The notes under the pieces were generated by a model. The model was not told where the DNA came from and did no database searches. It saw only the letters and a list, made by a program, of their open reading frames with translations. A DNA stretch of 64,000 bases from Uloborus plumipes (Eukaryota; Arthropoda; Arachnida; Araneae; Uloboridae): NCBI GenBank assembly GCA_038373865.1, contig JAXGGA010003939.1:1-64000 (forward strand). Reading direction: 5' to 3'. The translations under genes and the position numbers were made by a program. Positions 53,501-61,779 of this stretch are shown in pieces (within the stretch, counting starts at the first letter, position 1; the number at the start of each line of letters is the position of its first letter).

Positions 53501-56500
53501 TTTCTGTGAGCAACAAAATTGTTCTTATTTTCTCTTTTGGCTTATTTTTGTGCATCTCCAGTTGGGGTTTCATTTGAATGTCACAAGGGGATGCTTTACC
53601 CCTTTTTTTGGAGTTAATCAGTGTTAATTTCAATGCAGATGAATTGGCGCGACCACTTGGCGATATATCGCCAAGCCTTTGGTCGCGAAGTATTTGTCGC
53701 CAATTTGGCGACATATCGCCAAGTTGGCGAATTTTTTTTTTTTTTTTTTTGGACTCAATTTGGCGCTATTAGCGATATTTTGCCAATTTGGCGACAAATT
53801 TGCGATTTTTTTAAAAACTTTTTTTTGGGGGGGGGGGGGTTCAATTTGGCGCTATTGGTGATATTTTGCGAAAAATTCACTGAATGATGTTAAAATCGGC
53901 GATATTTTGGAGATTAATCATTGTAAAACATTTTTTTGCATTTTTCCGTGGCAAACTAGGGATATAAATGTTTGAATTGTTATCTTACTCCCTCCAAGCA
54001 CTATTTTAGCACTTAAGGCATCTACTAAGAAATGTACACGTAAAAGGAGGTAGTGTAGGGCCCATACCAAATTTTTATATCATACTTTGAAGGAATTGTA
54101 GTTGAATTATAACTAAAATAGAGTATTTTTTCTGCTATATTAATTATTTTACAAATGAACTTTTAATTTTATACCACGGGCAAAGCCGTGCGGGTACCGC
54201 TAGTGTTTCATAAAAAGGAACTACCATTCTAGGTATAGCAAAGAGGTTGTATGATTTTTCAATTTTCTAATTTTATTTTCTAATAAGTTCCAAATAATGA
54301 ATATCAATAATTACAATAGTAGTTTTTCCACAAAAGATGATTAGTGCGTTCTATTGAGTGTTTTGACACAAAAGTCTTTTTTCGCCATACAGCCCCAAAC
54401 AATTTGTTTTAGTAAGAAGAAAAAAGATACCAAAAACATTAAAATTATGTAAAGACATAACTTCTATAATTTTGAAAAGTTTTTGCACAATAAGCACATG
54501 AACAAAGTTAAGTTTTAAATCTGACAAGTGATAATGAAAAGCTGAATTTTTTTACTTCCTTTTACGTAGTAAAGAAAGTATTGTGATCGCGAAAAAAAAA
54601 TACACTCAAATTTGAGTCTAAATTTTGATTTTGCTCACCCCCGAATGAATGTTCAGTAGTTTTTTCGACCTGTCAGCACGTGCATATGTACCTATCAACA
54701 TATAAGCAGCCGAAAAATCTTTTTCAACCACCCCCGAGTTAGTTACGACAAGTTTTCTCGTAATGTCTGTATGTGCGGATGTGCCTCGCATAACTCAAAA
54801 ACTATATGCCGTAGAAGCTTTTAGCTTGGTATGTAGGCTCTGAGGATGGTCTAGTTGTGCACCTCCCCTTGTGGTTGCATTCGAATGTTCCCAAGGGGGT
54901 GTTTTACCCCTTTTTGGGGGTAAATCAGTGTTAATTTCAATGCAGACTCAAGTGATATGAATTGGCGCGACCACTTGGCAATATGTCGCCAAGCTTTTGT
55001 CGCCAAGTGTTTGACGCCAACTTGGCGACATATCGCCAAGTTGGTGACAAATTCGGCGAAAAAATTATTTTTTGAATTTGGGTTCAATTTGTCGCTATTG
55101 GCGATATTTTGCGAAAAATTCACTGAATGGAAATTAAAATCAGCAATATTTAGAAAATTAACCATTGTAAAATATTTTTTGCATTGTTTCGTGGCAGATT
55201 AGGGGAGTAAATATTTGAAATGTTACCTTGCTCACTCTAAGCACTTTTTTTAACACTTAAGGCAACTACTAAGAAATTTACACGTAAAAGGAAGTAGTGT
55301 GGGGTCCATACCAGATTTTTTTTTGCAAAATTTCTTAGATGATTTGAACCCTATGAACCACCCCCTTCAAAGGCAGATCCAGCTTCTGGTTCAGGAGGGG
55401 GTCATTTTCCGAAGGGGAGGGTCACTGCGATTTTTGTGCTGAACCCCCCCCCCCCCCTTCCTTCTGGATCCGCGCCCTGGCCCTGACCTGGTCCCTCCGT
55501 ATTCTGTGCTTGTGTGTCACTTTTCAGGATTTCGTGACTGAGGTCAGTTTCCACTCTGAGTTGTTACATCTTCAAAGTTAGTTTTTAATTAATTTTATTA
55601 TGGATTTTAGATTACAAAACTAGCAAGAATCTCCCTTTCCTGGATGTAATAAGTTTGATTAATTTTGATTGTATGTATTTAGAACTTGGAGTTTTGTTGT
55701 AAAAATAAAAATATTTTTCTCTCTTTCTCTCTTAAATATTTAGAACTGAATCACAAGCTGCATTTGAGCATCTTAATGAGTTAGTGGCATCTCTTACAAA
55801 TGAAAAACTTGAAAGCATCAAACGAGCTGTAAAAGCAGAAGTGAGTTTTCTTTTTTAGGATTCCAAAAGCTTTAAAGAGCTTTTTTTGTTTAAGAAAAAA
55901 TTTTTGGTACCTATTAAGAAAAAAAAAAGTTTTAACCTGTTCACTGATAATGATTGCATGGTTACTTACTGCTTAACACCCAAGCTTTGCCTTCAATTTA
56001 TGATTTGAACCAGAGCTGTCCAACTGGCGGCCAGCGGGCCTCATGCGGCCCGCCAACACATATCGTGCGGCCCACCAACTTCTTATTCAGCAGATTTCTT
56101 TTTTCGAAATTTTATGGTATCGGGAAGCATCGAGACTACCATTCTTGGTCAAACCGCGATTCCCGAAATTTTCTCTCGATCGCTTTTCACTCCTTTCATT
56201 GTATTGGGAGAAAACGTATAGGGGGGACATCTAAAGGTCAAGGTCAAGCAGTTCTACCCTGCAAGTACCCAGGCACGTGTCGCTTCAAACAAATTCCTAG
56301 AAATAGTATTGCCTCGCGTTGGTAATACCAGGCGGGGGAGACAGGGATAGGTAAAACCTGCCTGTAATTGGTTCAAAATAAAGAGGGGGGCGGAGGGGCT
56401 CACTGACGCTGCGGTTTTTGTTGAGAATTTGCTGTCGTCAACAATCCTCTCTTTTCCATTGATGATCTTGATTTGGCTCTAGTAGTTGACTGCATATATT

Positions 56501-59500
56501 TCATCTTCCATCATGAGTAAAAAACGAAAGATTGAGAGCGAGAATCGTATGTTCCAGGACCGCTGGGAAACCCAGTACTTTATTACAAATAGAAAGGACA
56601 AACTCCAGTGCATGATTTGTATGCAAATTGTGGCTGTGTGCAAGGAATACAATGTCAAAAGACATTATACGAGTCTTCACGAAGGGAGCCACGGTAAATA
56701 TCAAGGAGAAGCAAGATCTCTTATGGTTTCAGAACTGAAGTCAAAACTGCAAAAACAAACTGGTGTGTTTACTCAAGTAAAATCTGACCAGTACAATGCT
56801 TTGCATGCTTTGTATGCAGTTTCACTTGAGCTTGCTAAAGCGAAAAAACCTTACACTGATGGCGTCTTGGTTAAAAAGTGTGCTGTAGAAATGGCAAAAG
56901 CATTTGGTGATAGCAAAATTGTTAAGCAATTTGATTCGGTTCCAGCTTTTCATCAGACCGTCCAGCGAAGAGTTGCCGAAATGGGTGATCAAATACAACA
57001 GAAATTGTCCTGTGAGATTGAAAAATGCTGTTATTTCTCCTTGTGTATCGACGAGAGTACAGACCAGTCGGACGTTAGTCAACTCTTGATTTTCATTCGC
57101 ACTGCAAAAGAAGACTTTGAGATCAGAGAGGAGCTCCTTACCATGTGTTCTCTTCACTCCACAACAAAGGGTACGGACATATTTGAAGCAGTGCTGAAAG
57201 CGGTCAACAGTGTCGGAGGTTTTGAAAAGTGTTCCGCCATAGTCACAGATGGTGCAAAGGCAATGGTAGGACCAAATATCGGATTGATTGGATGTTTGAG
57301 AAAAAAAGGAATGAAATGCCCTGCACTTCATTGCATCATTCACCAGCATGCTTTATGCGGGAAATCGGTGAAGTAAACTGAAACCCTCAAAAAAGTTGTG
57401 AAAGTCATCAACATGATCAGAGGCGGCAACAAGGCTCTTATGCATCGGCAGTTCCGTAACTTTTTGGAGGAAATTGAAGCAGAATACGGAGACCTGCTCA
57501 TGTACAATCAAGTTAGGTGGCTCAGTGCCGGAAACTGCCTCAAAAGATTTTTCGATTTGAGAACAGAAATCCCGCTTTTCCTTCAACAGTTTTCTCCGTC
57601 AGAAAACTTGGAACAAGAACTTTTAAGCATGGATTTTTCACGTCACCTGGCTTTTCTAACTGATATTACTTGCCACCTCAACGATCTGAACCTAAAACTT
57701 CAAGGAAGAGGTCAACTGGTGTCTGATCTAATGGCACACGTAAATGGGTTTAGAAACAAGCTGAAAATTTTCCATGCAACTTTGGCAAAAAATAACGTGT
57801 CTCACTTCGCCAGCTGTAGTCGTTTGGCGTCAGAATGTGAGGAGGTGCTGGACTTTTCTGAGTTTTGCCCTGAGTTGCAGATAATTATTGACGAATTCAC
57901 CACCAGATTTTCAGATTTTGAGAGTATCAAGAATGAAGTGGCTCTGTTCAGTAACCCAGTCACGGCAAACATTGAGGAACAACCGGCAAACCTGCAATTA
58001 GAACTTTGCGATCTCCAGGCTGACCCGTTCTTTCAAACAAGAACCGAAAAGGGATTTGAGTTCTTCAAGTTGCTTCCAACTGAACGGTTCCCCAATCTAC
58101 GTTACCTCGGACTGAAAATAACTTCTATGTTCGGGAGCACATATTTATGTGAAAGTGCTTTTTCGGTGATGAACTCTATCAAAAATCACCACAGGACCTC
58201 TCTCTCTGACAGTTCACTGTTAGACCTTCTTCGGCTGGCAACGACTAACATCGATGTCGACATTCCTGCCCTTGTAAAGAAGGCTGATAGGCCTCAGTTT
58301 TCACATTAAAATGTAAGTAAGTTGTTTGTAATTAATTGTTCAACTATTAACTGTAATTGAATATAACAGGCTATTGTTCAACTTTTTCAAACTGCGGCCC
58401 GCCAGGTGATAGTGACCGAAATTCTGGCCCGAGGGCTCTTAGCAGTTGGACAGCCCTGATTTGAACCATAGCATTACTACGATCTTTCGCTGGTGTGTTA
58501 ATTTTACATTAGCTGCTAGTTTGTTTGGCTCTCTTAGCTTCTATAAAATGTTTTGTGCTTCCAGCTTTGTTACTACGTGTTTCAGACTGCTGAGTTTAGG
58601 GCCGTGGTAGCCCGATCGGTAAGGCGTCGGACTCTTGACCGGAGGGACCCGGGTTCTATCCCCAGGCGATCAAAGATCCACCGTCTTGATTAATGGTGGC
58701 CGGGGGAAACATTAAAAATGTCGTGGTTACAAAGTCCTCCAAGTGAAACGATACCTCTAGAGGTGTTGGGCCAAGGATTTGCTCGACCCTTGGTTCTGGT
58801 TCAAAAAGAACAGAGCGCTCTTCAGGGTCCTATCCCGGTTGAACCATGAGTTGTGGTAGATACAGGAGACCCTGGAGTGTGTGAAGACTGCTGAGTTCTA
58901 ATAAGAATGAAAGGGCAGTCTCTGGATGGTATAATTGAGCTGACGGTGTACTACATGTAGTTCTGCTTGGCTTAAGGGCAGAAACTGACTGCTTAAGATT
59001 TAGCTGATCCAAAATATTGTCCCTCTTATTATGTCTGTACTTACCAAAGTTTTAGTTCTGACAAGATGTTGTGCAGTTGATGGAATAGTTTTTTCTGTAA
59101 AAGAAGGGATTAAAACCCATCCCTTAGTTTTTCAACTGAAAAAGTTAAGTTAAGATTCTATTATTTTACGCCCCTTGCGTTCTTTTGAGATAATTGTGCA
59201 ATTGAAACAAGTTTTTTTTTTTTTTTTTTTTGCAATGGAAAAGGCATTCCTTGTAACGCCGAAACAGTTGTCTGCAGTATCCCTGCTTATTTGTGCCTCC
59301 TTAGCGTTGTAATTTTCTTTGCATCAATAGCGCAAAGGTATTTGTAAACTTCAAAAAGCATTTCTTTCAAAAGATCTTTACTAGGACACCTCATATACCC
59401 ATGTTTTACTTTTTGCTTTGAACCATTTTTGCTCAATTTTGAATAGTTTTCAAACGTTAGAATTATGATCCAACAAGCAAATTTAGTTTGAACAAGCTTT

Positions 59501-61726
59501 ATAGAAAAGAACTTTTATCTGTAATGCAAAAAAAAATTTTATTTCATTTATAAGTTAGTGGATTTGTTTCATAGGAACTTTATTCAAATTAAATTTTGAG
59601 ATAAAAGATGTTTAATGAGTTTTTTGAAGTTATTTTCTAAGGTTTTTGAATATTAGTGTCTACAAGACCTTATTATAAAAATACCTATACAAGAGTTAAA
59701 ATTTCTTTCGGCACTAAAGGGATAAAGGGATTACCCCTGTGAGGGAATCTCATAGGGGTAATGTGCCCTGGTTAGATGCTGGAAATCCAATATTGACAAT
59801 ATGCTCTTGTCTCCTGAACTCTGAAATAACTTCCTTACTGTTCGTAATTATTAATAATATTAGCTATCAGGATAGCGGTTTGGTGTACACCACCTTCTGA
59901 GGCTTTGCTCTCTTCTTGCCACCTATGGTGGTTTATTTATTAATCAGCTGCACATTACTTTATCTCTTTCTTGTCATGGTATATCAAACTGCGCATCGCA
60001 CTTAATCAATTTTCGCTTAAACCAGAAATTACTGGCCCAAGGTGGATTTTTCTGCTGTTTCTACTTAATCCACTTTTGCTCGAACCACCACAGGACGCGT
60101 TTGTAATTTGTGGCTGGCAAGATATCAGCAACACCTCGCAAACTCCTGGAGCATACCAAAAATGTGATAATTTTTGTAATTTACAAAAATGATAAATAAA
60201 AACTAATAACACATGAAATTACAATTTGTGTTATTTCAGTACAGCATTAAAAAGGCAATTTATGCTATTTTTCTTTAAGATTACTTGCCTATTAAAAATA
60301 CCTGTTACATTATTCATGTAAAATAACTTTTGGGTAGAATTTTTGCTTTTGTATTAAATATATTAGCTTCCTTTTTTCACACACACACACACATATCTTA
60401 AATATATCATAAATAAATATTTTTTGTGAGATCAGGGTTGCCAGACGTCCCGGATTTCATGGGACAGTCCAGTTTTTTGCGAAACTGTCCCGCGTCCCGT
60501 TGAACATTGATACGGGACGACTAAAGTCCCGTATTCCAGCTAGAAGCAACATTTTACAAAACGAGACATTATTTTGAGAAAAAATAAAGTAAAACAAAAA
60601 ATGTGAAATGGAGTGATAAGAAAATTGATTGAATCATAAAATTTTTCTGTTCTGAAGTGTAATGGTAGTCTTATGTTCAGTTAGAGCCGAAATTATTGTG
60701 ATAATTCATTTAACTAAGATGCAGTTCATTTTAAAAGTGGTGCAGCTCCTTGTAAATGGTTTTACTGTGCCTTATTATATAAAGCCATTCTTAAATATTT
60801 CCTCATGAAAGTGTTCAGCTACTTTTAGTCACTGGATAGTTATCTTTTGAAATGTGCTTTGCTTCGCTCTTAATATAAAAGAAGTTACTAAATATTATTC
60901 CATTTAGCAAACAAACACATATTTTAAAAATATGAAGATACACTGTTTTTACAATGAATAACAAATATAAATTACTATGAGTTTTATGCAAAAAAAAAGA
61001 CACAATAAAACTTTGAAAGAATTATTACAGCAATGAAACTAAATAGCAGATATGATTTGAAAAAAAAAAATTCCCGACATTATGTTAGGACAATTTTTGT
61101 TTTTTAATATTCAAAAAACTGTACACAGTTTTTTTATATAAAGATATTGAATATTAAATTTTTATTTGTTCTAGGTTAATTTATTATTTAACTCTGCGTC
61201 TGCTCAATTGTAATCAAGATTTTTGTGTCGTAAAAATTATTTTACACGTATTAAAATTTTCTCTTTGGTATGTCTGGCATTTTGAAAAAGTACATACTAA
61301 ACATACGTCATCACTAAAAACGAAGCATTTTGAAAAAGTACATACTAAACATACGTCATCACTAAAAACGACTATATCTTTCTTGCTAAGACAGGATAGT
61401 CGATTAAGGGATCAAGGGAAATCAATCAAGGGAAGTGTTTGTCAATTGCCATCTTGGTTTTGGGAAATTAATACTTTTGTATATAAATGAAAGTGGTTTT
61501 TGCTGATATTTGGTATAATTTGTATTGAATATATACCTTTTGCACCCCCCCCCCCCTCAAAATTCAAAATGAAGGGCCTGCATCATTAAAAAGGGGGTTA
61601 ATTGCAGATAAACACGAACTTTCACAATATTTAGTGCTTAGACTTTTCCTACTATTATTTATGAAGAAAAATAACTCTGTGCAATGGTAAAAATGTAGAG
61701 TTTGTTCATATGGTCATTGTGTGTGT

Positions 61727-61779
<53 letters not shown>

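Larger units (their letters stand above)
52626..54203 (+). mobile_element. Non-autonomous Helitron (1.58 kb)
   Basis: 5' end TCTTCTCTACTAATAATAAA preceded by A; 3' end has two GC-rich hairpins (CACGG...CCGTG, GCGG...CCGC) then CTAG (54200-54203) followed by T. This is the TC...CTRR form inserted between A and T, without target duplication. A CTGT microsatellite lies near the left end. No Rep/helicase. It contains an 86-bp hAT MITE (53117-53202) and a 5'-truncated copy of the TTGGCGA repeat (about 53562-54050). Confidence 0.8.

Noticed and set aside
53578..53887. Overlapping small frames with repeated Ala-Ile-Tyr-Arg-Gln and Leu-Ala-Ile motifs
   Set aside because: They come from the TTGGCGA palindromes and poly-T inside a Helitron.
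56822..57349. 175-codon minus-strand frame
   Set aside because: Antisense shadow of the hAT transposase gene.
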